Positions 43,086 through 52,206 of a DNA stretch of 64,000 nt are shown here, piece after piece. A program made the translations under genes and the position numbers. Below the pieces are notes generated by a model. That model ran no database searches, was not told where the DNA came from, and saw nothing but the letters and a program-made list of their open reading frames with translations. The first letter of the stretch is position 1. The number at the start of each line of letters is the position of its first letter. Source of the stretch: Ferdinandcohnia salidurans (GTDB lineage: Bacteria > Bacillota > Bacilli > Bacillales > Bacillaceae_L); assembly GCF_042680725.1 (NCBI RefSeq), contig NZ_JBHUEK010000018.1:248001-312000 (forward strand), in the 5' to 3' direction.

Positions 43086-44576
43086 GTGCAGGCTTTTACT
43101 GATTGGTTGAATGGTATCCTTTGGAGCCCGGTCATGATTTATGGAATGCTTGGTGTTGGACTTTTATTTTCAATTTTAACTCGTTTTTTACAGGTAAGGC
43201 ACATCAAAGATATGACATCCCTTATGTTCAAAGGAAAAAGCTCTGATGCGGGGGTTTCATCATTCCAAGCATTGGCTGTTTCTCTATCAGGTCGTGTTGG
43301 AACAGGTAACATTGCAGGAACAGCTACCGCCATTGCATTTGGTGGACCAGGTGCTGTTTTCTGGATGTGGGCGATTGCCTTTATTGGAGCATCAACTTCT
43401 TTCATTGAATCGACATTAGCACAGATTTACAAAGAAAAGCAAGATGGTCAATATCGTGGTGGACCAGCGTATTACATAGAAAAAGGAATCGGTTGGAAAT
43501 GGTATGGAATTATATTTGCTCTTGCTGCACTTCTCGCAATGGCATTTCTAATGCCAGGAATCCAATCGAATTCGATTGCTGCTGGATTGGACAATGCATT
43601 TGGAATTAATAAATGGGTAACTGCAGCTATCTTGGTTGTGTTAATTGGTGCCATTATTTTTGGTGGTATTAAGAGGATAGCAAACGTTGCACAGTATGTG
43701 GTACCATTTATGGCTATCGGTTATATTATTATGGCAATTATTATTATGATTATGAACATTGGTCAGTTACCAGCAGTAATTGCTTTAATTTTTAAGAGCG
43801 CATTCGGAGCTGAGCAAGCATTTGGCGGGATTATTGGGATGGCAATCGCATGGGGAGTAAAACGTGGTATTTACTCAAATGAAGCTGGTCAAGGTACAGG
43901 ACCACACGCAGCAGCAGCTGCGGAAGTATCTCATCCGGCTAAACAAGGTTTAGTTCAAGCTTCTGCTGTCTACATTGATACATTATTAGTTTGTTCAGCG
44001 ACAGCATTTATGATTTTATTTACAGGAATGTATAATGTTCAGGCGGAAGATAAAACATTCATTGTAAATAACTTAGGAGAAACGGTTGAAGCGGGGCCAG
44101 CGTTTACACAAGCAGCTGTTGAAACTGCACTACCAGGGTTTGGTGCTGGATTTACAGCGATTGCCTTATTCTTCTTTGCCTTTACAACAATTATGGCATA
44201 CTACTACATGGCAGAAACAAATATCGCTTATTTAATAAGAGGTAGGGATAGTAGGGTAGCCATGTTTATATTAAAAATTGTTTTATTAGGATCGATGACC
44301 TACGGAACTGTGAATGAGGCTAAGCTTGCTTGGGCATTTGGTGATGTTGGATTAGGTTTAATGGTTTGGCTGAATGTTATTGCCATTCTCATATTAGCAA
44401 AACCTGCATTGGTCACATTGAAGGACTACGAGAAGCAACGTAAGGCGGGACTAGATCCAGTCTTTGATCCAGTTAAGCTTGGAATTAAGAATGCTGACTA
44501 TTGGGTGAATGATTACAAGCACGAAGATAATCCTTCAGGCTCGTTAACAGAAAACGATAAGTCGTTCCCAGGATAA
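43086..44576 (+). CDS. Alanine/glycine:cation symporter (AGCS family)
   Basis: A 496-residue sodium-coupled amino acid carrier of the AlsT/GlnT family. About ten membrane segments are seen. Family motifs are SLSGRVGTGNIAGTATAIAFGGPGAVFWMW, KEKQDGQYRGGPAYYIEKG and GVKRGIYSNEAGQGTGPHAAAAA. Substrate may be alanine, glycine or glutamine. The start is GTG 43086 with GGGGGA about seven bases upstream. glsA is 6 kb away, so the B. subtilis glsA-glnT pairing is not reproduced directly. Confidence 0.9.
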   Translation: MQAFTDWLNGILWSPVMIYGMLGVGLLFSILTRFLQVRHIKDMTSLMFKGKSSDAGVSSFQALAVSLSGRVGTGNIAGTATAIAFGGPGAVFWMWAIAFIGASTSFIESTLAQIYKEKQDGQYRGGPAYYIEKGIGWKWYGIIFALAALLAMAFLMPGIQSNSIAAGLDNAFGINKWVTAAILVVLIGAIIFGGIKRIANVAQYVVPFMAIGYIIMAIIIMIMNIGQLPAVIALIFKSAFGAEQAFGGIIGMAIAWGVKRGIYSNEAGQGTGPHAAAAAEVSHPAKQGLVQASAVYIDTLLVCSATAFMILFTGMYNVQAEDKTFIVNNLGETVEAGPAFTQAAVETALPGFGAGFTAIALFFFAFTTIMAYYYMAETNIAYLIRGRDSRVAMFILKIVLLGSMTYGTVNEAKLAWAFGDVGLGLMVWLNVIAILILAKPALVTLKDYEKQRKAGLDPVFDPVKLGIKNADYWVNDYKHEDNPSGSLTENDKSFPG

Positions 44577-44580
44577 AGAT

Positions 44581-44622
44581 AAAAATGGACCGTTAACCTG
44601 TAAAGGGTATCGGTCTATTTTT
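44581..44622 (+). terminator. Terminator after the AGCS gene
   Basis: AAAAATGGACCG pairs with CGGTCTATTTTT (one G-T pair), giving a hairpin with flanking A and T runs. Confidence 0.75.
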
Positions 44623-44689
44623 ATGTTTCAATATATTTAAGTAAAAAGAATTTAAATCTAAGTCATTCTAGTTTAAAATTAAAGTGCGT

Positions 44690-44833
44690 GTTCAAAAAGG
44701 AGGATGAAAAGGACCAAGAAGTTCGAGGCAGCGCAGCTTTGAGTACCGGAACGTATGCTTTTAATACGTGAGGAACGGAAAAGCAAGCTAACGAAGAAAT
44801 TCGAAGTGTCATTTTTACCGGACTTTTTTGAAC
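44690..44833 (+). repeat. Dispersed Bacillaceae repeat R2, copy B
   Basis: About 144 bp bounded by GTTCAAAAAGG and CTTTTTTGAAC, an imperfect terminal inverted repeat. Opposite in orientation to 39569-39709 and clearly homologous along its whole length. It occupies most of the 44577-44880 gap. Confidence 0.75.
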
Positions 44834-44880
44834 TACTTCTTAACGTATACACAAATTGAGCATGTATAAGGAAGGTCATT

Positions 44881-46047
44881 ATGTCTGAAGAAAATATTAC
44901 AAGGATCGAATTAGATGGTAAGGAATACATATTAATCGGAACAGCTCACGTTTCAAAGCATAGCGCTGAACAGGTTAAGGAAGTCATTGAAGCAGAAAAG
45001 CCTGATTCGGTTTGTATTGAGCTAGATGAACAAAGATATCAATCCATGATGGAAGGTAACAAATGGAAGGAAATGGACATCTTTAAGGTCATCAAAGAGA
45101 AGAAGGCCACTTTGCTTCTCATGAACCTAGCGATTTCCTCATTCCAAAAGCGAATGGCTAGTCAATTTGGAATCAATGCCGGACAAGAAATGATGCAAGG
45201 AATCGAGTCTGCGAAAGAAATAGGGGCCGAATTAGTTTTAGCAGACCGAAACATTCAAATAACATTCTCACGGATTTGGAATGCAGTCGGATTTACAGGA
45301 AAAATGAAATTATTAATGTCCATTGTCTATAGCATTTTCAGCAACGAAACGATTACTGAGGAAGAACTTGAAAAAATGAAATCCAAGGATATGCTGAATT
45401 CAATGCTAACCGAATTTTCGACGAGCTTTCCCAAATTAAAAACGCCACTCATTGATGAGCGTGATCAGTATTTGGCACAGAAGATCAAACATGCTCCAGG
45501 AGAAAAAGTAGTAGCCGTACTTGGGGCAGCACACGTACCTGGTATCAAGGAAGAAATTAAAAAAGAACATGATTTGAAAAAGCTTACCCAGTTGCCGCCT
45601 AAATCAAAGGCGCCTAAAATTATCGGTTGGGCGATTCCGATTTTAATCGTGGCCATTATTGCCTATACCTTTATCGCTAACCCAGAAGCAGGCTTGCAGC
45701 AAACCATAAGCTTAGTTTTGTGGACGGGCTCTTTTTCAGCTATTGGTGCAGCGATTGCTTTAGGACATCCGCTTACAATAGTGACCGCCTTTTTTGCAGC
45801 ACCAATCGGGGTCATGCATCCCCTAATTGCTGCAGGATGGATAGCGGGCTTTGTCCAAGCTTTTCTACGCCGTCCAAGCGTGAAGGACTTTGAAACACTT
45901 TCAACAGATGTCTATAGTGTAAAGGGCTTCTGGCATAACAAAGTAACACGGATTTTGTTAATTATTGTTTTGTGTAACCTAGGTACATCTCTCGGCCTAT
46001 TTATCGGTGGTGCAGATGTTGTGAGATTGTTTATAAAAAACTTATGA
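44881..46047 (+). CDS. TraB domain membrane protein
   Basis: A 388-residue TraB/PrgY-type protein. The N-terminal soluble half shows IGTAHVSKHSAEQVKEVI, PDSVCIELDEQRYQSM, and later DERDQYLAQKI and VLGAAHVPGIKEE, the conserved histidine-glutamate set of the family, which is related to Tiki-type proteases. From about residue 245 on there are four or five membrane helices. Function in bacteria is unclear; some plasmid members deal with peptide pheromones. AGGAAGG precedes the ATG. Confidence 0.85.
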   Translation: MSEENITRIELDGKEYILIGTAHVSKHSAEQVKEVIEAEKPDSVCIELDEQRYQSMMEGNKWKEMDIFKVIKEKKATLLLMNLAISSFQKRMASQFGINAGQEMMQGIESAKEIGAELVLADRNIQITFSRIWNAVGFTGKMKLLMSIVYSIFSNETITEEELEKMKSKDMLNSMLTEFSTSFPKLKTPLIDERDQYLAQKIKHAPGEKVVAVLGAAHVPGIKEEIKKEHDLKKLTQLPPKSKAPKIIGWAIPILIVAIIAYTFIANPEAGLQQTISLVLWTGSFSAIGAAIALGHPLTIVTAFFAAPIGVMHPLIAAGWIAGFVQAFLRRPSVKDFETLSTDVYSVKGFWHNKVTRILLIIVLCNLGTSLGLFIGGADVVRLFIKNL

Positions 46048-46050
46048 TAC

Positions 46051-46085
46051 AAAAAGACCTGTTCAGATGCGAACAGGTCTTTTTG
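46051..46085 (+). terminator. Terminator after the TraB gene
   Basis: AAAAAGACCTGTTC and GAACAGGTCTTTTT form a perfect 14-pair stem with a six-base loop. Confidence 0.92.
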
Positions 46086-46137
46086 TATTCGGAAAAATCG
46101 ATTAAGTATGGTCTGAAGCGAGTCCAAAAACATAGGC

Positions 46138-46815
46138 GAATCTGACAGCATGAGCGGAAAAAGCAGGGAGTGAGTCGGAAAACGTGGTTGATTTTGACAA
46201 TACGAGGGGGAAAAACAAAGAGTGAGTCGCAATCTAGGGGTGATTCTGACAGCATGAGAGGGGGAAAGCAGAGGGTAAGTCGGAAAACGGGGTTGATTCT
46301 GACAGCATGATGGGAAAAAACATGGAGTGAGTCGGAATCCAGGGGTGATTCTGACAGCACGAGCGGAAAAAATAGAGAGTGAGTCGTAAACCAAGGTAGA
46401 TTCAGACAGCGCGAGGGGAAAAAGCATGGGGTGAGTCGTAAACCAAGGTAGATTCTGACAGCATGAGGGGAAAAAGGCATGGAGTGAGTCGTAAACCAGG
46501 GCTGATTCAGACAGCATGAGCGGAAAAGAGCATGGAGTGAGTCGGAATCCAGGGTTGATTCTGACAGCATGAGCGGAAAAAATAGAGAGTGAGTCGTAAA
46601 CCAAGGTAGATTCAGACAGCGCGAGGGGAAAAAGCATGGAGTGAGTCGTAAACCAAGGTAGATTCTGACAGCATGAGCGGAAAAAAGCATGGAGTGAGTC
46701 GTAAACCAAGGTAGATTCTGACAGCATGAGGGGGAAAAGGCATGGAGTGAGTCGTAAACCAAGGTAGTTTCCAACAACATAAAATAGAAAAAGCAGAAAG
46801 TGAGTCCAATAAGCA
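46138..46815. repeat. 52-bp period repeat array 4, distinct sequence family (about 13 units)
   Basis: Units of 52-54 bp, beginning GATTCTGACAGCATGAG and ending GTGAGTCG plus a short linker, fill the gap between the convergent TraB and dtpT genes. Length changes fall mostly in the A run. In several units GTCGGAATC and GATTCTGAC pair across the unit junction. Minus-strand open frames of more than 260 codons here are by-products of a period that avoids stops. Sequence is unrelated to arrays 1-3 but the period is the same. Confidence 0.85.
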
Positions 46816-46872
46816 ATTCCAATTCGTACTATACTACTTGAACTTAGCCTCTTAATAAAATAATCTTCATAA

Positions 46873-46907
46873 AATAAAAAAAATAGCGTGAGTTATCTCT
46901 CACGCTA
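46873..46907 (-). terminator. Terminator of dtpT
   Basis: TAGCGTGAG (46884) and CTCACGCTA (46899) pair perfectly; on the minus strand an eight-T run follows. Confidence 0.9.
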
Positions 46908-46948
46908 CTTAATATATCACTTATATTTTAATTAATCAGAACTAATAA

Positions 46949-48442
46949 TTAGTTAACACCCTTCATGAACTTTTGGATCTTAGGTGATACGAATAATAGG
47001 ATAATACCTAAAACAATAGATGCTCCACCAATTACTCCAAAATAAGTCATTTCTGTTTCAGGTGTATAGAATTTAACAAGTTGTGCGTTAAGTGCCTGTG
47101 CCGCAGCGTTTGAAAGCATCCATAAACTCATCATCTGAGCAGTAAACGCTGCAGGAGCTAATTTTGTTGTAGCGGAAAGTCCGACAGGTGAAATTAATAA
47201 TTCCCCAATAACAACAATGAAGTAACTTAACACTAACCAGAGTGGATTAACTAATGAATCTGTTCCACCAAAATATGCTGGTAGTAGAATCACAAGGAAA
47301 GAAAGACCAGCAAAAAGCAAACCTAATGAGAACTTTTTCGGAACAGAAGGTTGACGATTTCCAAGCTTAACCCATAACCATGCAAAAACAGGCGCAAACA
47401 TAATAATGAATAATGGGTTTAAAGATTGGAACCAGGCTGGTGAAATATCAAAACCAGCAAATTGTAACTGTGTACGTGTATCTGCATAATTGGCAAGAAT
47501 CGTTGCTCCTTGTTCTTGAATGGACCAGAACATAACGGCAGCTAAGAATAAAGGAATATACGCTAAAACTCTTGAACGCTCAACATCTGATGTTTTTGAA
47601 CTACGATACATAGTAACAAAATAAATAGTTGGAATTAAGAAACCTAGTATACCAATAAGTGCGATAAATGAATCAAAAGTAAGGAAACCTGCTGGAATTC
47701 CAACTGCAATTAAAATTGCAACTACAATTAAACCAACAGCAATCTGTGTATACACTTTTTTCTTTTCATTTGGTGCAAGTGGATTTGGAACAATTGTGCC
47801 TGCAAGACCAAGATTCTTTTTCTTTGTGAAAACAAAGAATAGTAATCCGAAGAACATCCCGATTGCAGCAATTGCGAAGCCCCAATGGAAATTATGCTTT
47901 AATCCAACTTCACCTACGATAAGTGGAGAAAGGAATCCACCGAGGTTAATACTCATATAAAAGATACTAAACCCAGCATCACGACGTGTATCTTTTTCAC
48001 TATAAATTTCCCCAACAACACTAGAAACGTTAGGTTTTAGTAAACCTGTACCAAGTACAATCAGAACCATTGATACAAAGAATAGTGAGACGCTACCAGG
48101 AATTGCAAGTGCAATATGACCTAGCATGATTAAAATACCACCATAAAATACCGCTTTAGAAGTACCAAAGATTCGGTCTGCTAACCACCCACCGATAACC
48201 CCTGACATATAAACAAGTGATCCATAAATGGACATAATCGCCATAGCTGTATGTTGATCAAGTCCTAGGCCTCCATCAGATACTTCATAATACATATAGA
48301 ATAATAGAATGGCTCTCATACCATAATATGAGAATCGCTCCCAGAATTCCGTGAAGAAAAGAGTGAATAGTCCTTTAGGGTGTCCGAAGAATCCCTTTTG
48401 AGGAACACTGTCCACAATTTTCTGTCTATTATAGCCTGACAT
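46949..48442 (-). CDS. dtpT: POT family di/tripeptide transporter
   Basis: A 497-residue proton-coupled peptide importer. FFTEFWERFSYYGMRAILLFYMYY near the N-terminus is the POT signature containing the ExxERFxYY motif. The second family region is visible at FSIFYMSINLGGFLSPLI. Twelve to fourteen membrane segments are present. ATG 48442 has GGAGGTTATG upstream, and a consensus-like promoter lies about 30 bases further. It is monocistronic. Confidence 0.92.
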   Translation of the reverse strand: MSGYNRQKIVDSVPQKGFFGHPKGLFTLFFTEFWERFSYYGMRAILLFYMYYEVSDGGLGLDQHTAMAIMSIYGSLVYMSGVIGGWLADRIFGTSKAVFYGGILIMLGHIALAIPGSVSLFFVSMVLIVLGTGLLKPNVSSVVGEIYSEKDTRRDAGFSIFYMSINLGGFLSPLIVGEVGLKHNFHWGFAIAAIGMFFGLLFFVFTKKKNLGLAGTIVPNPLAPNEKKKVYTQIAVGLIVVAILIAVGIPAGFLTFDSFIALIGILGFLIPTIYFVTMYRSSKTSDVERSRVLAYIPLFLAAVMFWSIQEQGATILANYADTRTQLQFAGFDISPAWFQSLNPLFIIMFAPVFAWLWVKLGNRQPSVPKKFSLGLLFAGLSFLVILLPAYFGGTDSLVNPLWLVLSYFIVVIGELLISPVGLSATTKLAPAAFTAQMMSLWMLSNAAAQALNAQLVKFYTPETEMTYFGVIGGASIVLGIILLFVSPKIQKFMKGVN

Positions 48443-48470
48443 AACATAACCTCCAAAATAGTATATTGGT

Positions 48471-48500
48471 ATAATAATTGAAATTGTTACACTATGTCAA
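48471..48500 (-). promoter_or_regulatory. Sigma-A promoter of dtpT
   Basis: On the minus strand TTGACA (48495-48500) and TATTAT (48471-48476) are 18 bases apart. Confidence 0.7.
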
Positions 48501-48594
48501 ACATAAGAAAATTCTGAGTTGGGTCAATACTTTATAAGGTTTTAAATCTTAGGTTAATTGAAAAGGCTTTTTGGAGTCATTATATTCAAAAAAT

Positions 48595-48620
48595 AAACAG
48601 ATTGCGTTTGCAATCTGTTT
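48595..48620 (-). terminator. Terminator of the DoxX gene
   Basis: AAACAGATTGC and GCAATCTGTTT form a perfect 11-pair stem with a four-base loop. Confidence 0.8.
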
Positions 48621-48649
48621 AATGTTTCCATTCAAGGATAATTTCTCAA

Positions 48650-49015
48650 TTATTTATGGTGAGATTTATAAAGAATGTATAATAATGCCAGCAACACGAT
48701 ATCAAGTCTTACAGCAAAGGCAAATTGTAGAAAGCCTGTATGTAGGATGGGAATTTTAACTAGAAGGATTGCTGCAAGGATAATGACAAGTAATGGAATC
48801 GTTGCTTTTTTAACTTCCTTATTGATAGCTAGAAGGATCCCACAAACGATTTCAAGAATAGCGACAACATACATGATAAGTTCGGGTGAAGGTAATGGTA
48901 GATTTAGAAAGACGGAGCTTAGTTCACTGCTAAGAAGCTTCATAGTCCCAGATGTAATAAATACAAATGCTACTACATAGCGTATAAGTTTCATAGTAGA
49001 AAATGTTTGATTCAT
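48650..49015 (-). CDS. DoxX family membrane protein
   Basis: A 121-residue protein with four membrane helices (about residues 9-27, 45-64, 70-88 and 97-115). The pattern RYVVAFVFITSGTMKLL, then PELIMYVVAILEIVCGILLAI, is that of DoxX-like proteins, a broad family sometimes tied to redox or quinone functions. GGAGGAGAG before ATG 49015 is a strong ribosome site. It is divergent from the propeller gene. No specific role can be given. Confidence 0.82.
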   Translation of the reverse strand: MNQTFSTMKLIRYVVAFVFITSGTMKLLSSELSSVFLNLPLPSPELIMYVVAILEIVCGILLAINKEVKKATIPLLVIILAAILLVKIPILHTGFLQFAFAVRLDIVLLALLYILYKSHHK

Positions 49016-49175
49016 TTTACTCTCCTCCTTTTCTATAACTCTATGGCTAGGGAGGACAAACTATTCTCAGGGAATGTGCGTAAATAAATATATAGACGAA
49101 AGTAGTATAGATGAACCTATTCAAGATGTATGAATAAAATAGGCAAAAGACATCTATAGATAGGAGGTTTGTCTT

Positions 49176-50549
49176 TTGTCTGTAAATTACAGAGTACGAC
49201 CAACTGGAATGATCTCTTATACTGCAGGTCGTGTAGGGCAATATGATATATGGCTTTTTCATGTTCAAAGTGGAAATCGGGTACAGCTTACAAACGGTTT
49301 AGCCGATTCCTTTTCTAAGCCTATATGGTCAGGTGATAATCGAAAAATTGCTTTTGTAGGGAAAAATCGGATCGTGTATGTGATTGATCTTTCAACTGGC
49401 AGAATCGCGGCTATTGACCAAATCGCTCCTAATGAGGACATTACACTTGATTGGGCTCCAAATCATCGGATGCTAGCCTATACAACGCGAAACCACATTA
49501 TGATGTATGATGTTTTGACTCATCGAGCAACAAGTATTTCAGAACCTGGTGCTTCAGATGCTCAGTGGTTTCCAAGCGGGCGAGAACTATTGTTTCAAGG
49601 AGTTGACTCTTCAGGTAATCAGCAATTATTCCGTATTGAGACAAATGGATCTAAGAGGAGACAAATTACAAATAATACAGAAGGTCCATTAAATGAGGTT
49701 TCCCTTTCCCCTGACGGAACATTTGTCCTTTATACAACACCAGGAGCTAGTATTTCACTTATCCGTACAGTAGATGTGACATCAGGTGAGGTGTACGAAA
49801 TTCAAGGTGGAGAACAAGCAAAAAATTATGATCCAACATGGTCCCCGAATTCTCAGTTGATCGCATTTAGTGCGACTGCTTATAAAGAAGGAACAGGATA
49901 TTATAATCAAATTCGTGTAGTAGGAAAACGCGGTTACAATGAACGCATTCTTACCACATCTTCTTGCTTTGCAACACCTGTTACATGGTCTCAAGATTCC
50001 CAGTCAATTGCCTATTTATCAGGTTGCTCAGAACAAGAATTTGCAACTGAAATGTGGTTGATCGCCATACAAAATCCGAATCCTATCATCCTGACTAAGG
50101 AACCTCAAATTGTAAATCTAAGCTGGTCTTCAGGGAATGTTCGTCCTACTAAAGGGGTTTATACAAACGAAACGTATAGAGTTCGTTTCCAATATCCATC
50201 ACACTGGCAGCAAATAGATACGGAGAGATATGAGGGAGCAGATGGTTTCTTTCAAATTTCTGCAATCGGCGGTGGGGATGATATTCATGAAGTGTGTAGG
50301 GGAGAAGCCTTTCACCAATTAATGCCTTATGGCTCATCACCTCGCATTTTCCAGACGAGAATTCGTGGGCAAGAAGCTTGTCTGATCTATCCATCTTCAG
50401 ACCAACCGCCTGAAATGAACCGCCAAGCAGCTGCTATAGTCAGATATCCTACCCCAGTTCAAATTGAAGGTTCAACTTATAATTACTTCATTTTATGGGC
50501 GGATGATGCTCATTTGAATTCGATTGCAAGAACCATTACGTTTATATAA
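49176..50549 (+). CDS. TolB-like beta-propeller protein
   Basis: A 457-residue protein whose first 310 residues are repeated TolB/WD40-like blades: YDIWLFHVQSGNRVQLTNG, PIWSGDNRKIAFVG, VSLSPDGTFVLYTT, PTWSPNSQLIAFSA and VTWSQDSQSIAYLS. A separate C-terminal domain (about 330-457) contains VRFQYPSHWQQID, like lipoprotein domains that bind surface ligands. No signal peptide is visible, so it is probably intracellular or spore-associated. The start is TTG 49176 with AGGAGG upstream. I do not recognise a named homologue. Confidence 0.78.
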   Translation: MSVNYRVRPTGMISYTAGRVGQYDIWLFHVQSGNRVQLTNGLADSFSKPIWSGDNRKIAFVGKNRIVYVIDLSTGRIAAIDQIAPNEDITLDWAPNHRMLAYTTRNHIMMYDVLTHRATSISEPGASDAQWFPSGRELLFQGVDSSGNQQLFRIETNGSKRRQITNNTEGPLNEVSLSPDGTFVLYTTPGASISLIRTVDVTSGEVYEIQGGEQAKNYDPTWSPNSQLIAFSATAYKEGTGYYNQIRVVGKRGYNERILTTSSCFATPVTWSQDSQSIAYLSGCSEQEFATEMWLIAIQNPNPIILTKEPQIVNLSWSSGNVRPTKGVYTNETYRVRFQYPSHWQQIDTERYEGADGFFQISAIGGGDDIHEVCRGEAFHQLMPYGSSPRIFQTRIRGQEACLIYPSSDQPPEMNRQAAAIVRYPTPVQIEGSTYNYFILWADDAHLNSIARTITFI

Positions 50550-50553
50550 AAGA

Positions 50554-50584
50554 GAGTTGCAACCACTTGGTTGCAACTCCTTTT
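50554..50584 (+). terminator. Terminator after the propeller gene
   Basis: GAGTTGCAACC and GGTTGCAACTC form a perfect stem followed by CTTTT, between convergent genes. Confidence 0.9.
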
Positions 50585-50759
50585 ACAATTCGCGCAATTT
50601 TCTAGATAGGGTGCTAATCTCATCCTCAATTTCGGCGATTTGACGTTCCAATGGTGAGATGTTGCCATTCACAGAATCTAACTTTTCTAAATCATTTTGG
50701 AGACGTACATAGTCTAATTTTAGCTCGCGAATTTTATATTCAAGTTCTTTCTTATCCAT
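50583..50759 (-). CDS. Small coiled-coil protein (SE1832-like)
   Basis: A 58-residue ORF with ATG at 50759 and GGGGA about ten bases upstream; its TAA lies at the edge of the terminator. The protein is almost entirely heptad-like helix, beginning MDKKELEYKIRELKLDYV and ending DEISTLSRKLREL, with a short NGNISP turn in the middle, so an antiparallel helical hairpin is likely. It resembles the small proteins named SE1832 family in staphylococci and bacilli, whose function is unknown. The assignment is from memory of that family's pattern. Confidence 0.7.
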   Translation of the reverse strand: MDKKELEYKIRELKLDYVRLQNDLEKLDSVNGNISPLERQIAEIEDEISTLSRKLREL

Positions 50760-50816
50760 TATTTGTCCCCATTTCTCATGTTTTTTTCATTATAACATTG
50801 AGAATGAGGATTTGCT

Positions 50817-52070
50817 TTACTTAACCTCATTAGGTTCTGGCACTCGTGTTAACACGATAAAACCAATGATAAAGAGAATAACTAAGCTGAAAACACCCAT
50901 ATTGGAATGACCTGTCATTTGAGCGGTTACACCGACTAGTAACGGACCCATAATGGATGCGAACTTTCCAAAGATATTATAAAACCCAAAAAACTCATTT
51001 GCCTTTTGTTTAGGGACAAGCTTCGCAAAATAAGAGCGGCTTAGTGCCTGAATTCCTCCCTGTGAAGTGGCGACAAGCATCGCGAGGATCCAGAAATCGA
51101 GAGTCGTTTTTAAGAAAAAGGCATACACACAGACAATGATATAGACGAAAATGCCGACATACAACATCTTTTTACCTGTGAATTTTTGAGCCAATCGACC
51201 GTAAAGGATCGCGAATGGCGCAGCCACGACCTGTGTAACAAGTAATACAATTAATAAATTTGTAGCACTGATTCCTAGGTCTGTTCCATATGCTGTTGAC
51301 ATGGAGATAACTGTACCAACTCCGTCGATATAAAAGAAGTAGGCAACTAAGAACAAAAATACAGCTCGGTATTTTTTGATTTCCTTAAAAGTTGTTCCAA
51401 GTCGTTTGAAACTACTCGCAATCGGATTAGGTTCTCGTTCAATGTAGTAGCGTTGATGAACATTTTTAAATAATGGAATGGAAAAAAGGCCCCACCAAAT
51501 GGCTGTAATGATAAATGCTATTTTGCTAGCAACTGTTGCTGAAATCGGTAGAATTTCTTTTTGTGCAAGTAGGATAATTGCGATTGCAAGTAAAAACGGA
51601 ATGGTACTACCGATATAGCCTAACCCATATCCACGTGCAGAAACACGGTCCATTTTATCCTCAGTTGTGACGTCAACTAGAAAGGCATCATAGAAAACAT
51701 TGGCCCCTGTTGAACCTAATGCAGCAAACGTATAAACAATTAATAAGAGCAACCAATTATCACTTGGTACAAAAGCTAATAAGGCCGTTGCCGAAACGCC
51801 TAATGCAAAGAAGAAAGTGAAAAACTTCTTTTTGTAGCCTTGATAATCTGCGATTGTTCCTAAAATGGGTCCAATCATCGCTAAGATAAAAGTAAAAATG
51901 GCGATTGTATAGCCAAGATATGCTGTTGAATCTGCAGCATCCACACCAGCATTTGTTGCAGCAGCCTTGTAAAAAATCGGAAAAACAGCCGTTGTAATAA
52001 TAATTGAATAAGCAGAATTGGCCCAATCATAAAACATCCAACTCGATTCCTCTTTCGTAAACGACCTCAT
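50817..52070 (-). CDS. UMF1-type MFS transporter (YxiO-like)
   Basis: A 417-residue transporter of the UMF1/Atg22-like MFS branch. SSWMFYDWANSAYSIIITTAVFPIFYK at the start is the family signature, followed by GPILGTIADYQGYKKKFF as the loop 2-3 motif and GGIQALSRSYFAKLVPK late in the chain. Twelve membrane segments are visible. It resembles B. subtilis YxiO. Substrate unknown. Its start is the ATG at 52070, with GGGGG about six bases upstream. Confidence 0.88.
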   Translation of the reverse strand: MRSFTKEESSWMFYDWANSAYSIIITTAVFPIFYKAAATNAGVDAADSTAYLGYTIAIFTFILAMIGPILGTIADYQGYKKKFFTFFFALGVSATALLAFVPSDNWLLLLIVYTFAALGSTGANVFYDAFLVDVTTEDKMDRVSARGYGLGYIGSTIPFLLAIAIILLAQKEILPISATVASKIAFIITAIWWGLFSIPLFKNVHQRYYIEREPNPIASSFKRLGTTFKEIKKYRAVFLFLVAYFFYIDGVGTVISMSTAYGTDLGISATNLLIVLLVTQVVAAPFAILYGRLAQKFTGKKMLYVGIFVYIIVCVYAFFLKTTLDFWILAMLVATSQGGIQALSRSYFAKLVPKQKANEFFGFYNIFGKFASIMGPLLVGVTAQMTGHSNMGVFSLVILFIIGFIVLTRVPEPNEVK

Positions 52071-52113
52071 CCCCTAACCCCCTTTAAATTTAATCAAATG
52101 TTTTGTGAAACCA

Positions 52114-52206
52114 GAGGGACGGTTCTTGTGGTCCCACTTAAAGTGTCAGTCTCCTAGGTCACCTATAAACAATTTATAAGGAACCAGGAGAACCGTCCCC
52201 ATGGTC
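52114..52206. repeat. GGGACGGTTCT hairpin repeat overlapping the phosphodiesterase 3' end
   Basis: GGGACGGTTCT (52116-52126) and AGAACCGTCCC (52189-52199) are perfect inverted arms; GTGGTCCC-like words follow each arm. GGGACGGTTCT repeats are common in bacilli. The right arm lies inside the last codons of the phosphodiesterase gene and encodes its DHGDGSPGSL end. Confidence 0.7.

Noticed and set aside
46031..46822. Two long minus-strand open frames (over 260 codons each) across array 4
   Set aside because: They lie in different frames over the same tandem repeat, have no ribosome site, and exist because the 52-53 bp unit lacks stops in those frames.
48571..48759. Plus-strand 62-codon frame over the DoxX terminator and 3' end
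   Set aside because: Antisense to a real gene and crosses its terminator; no ribosome site.
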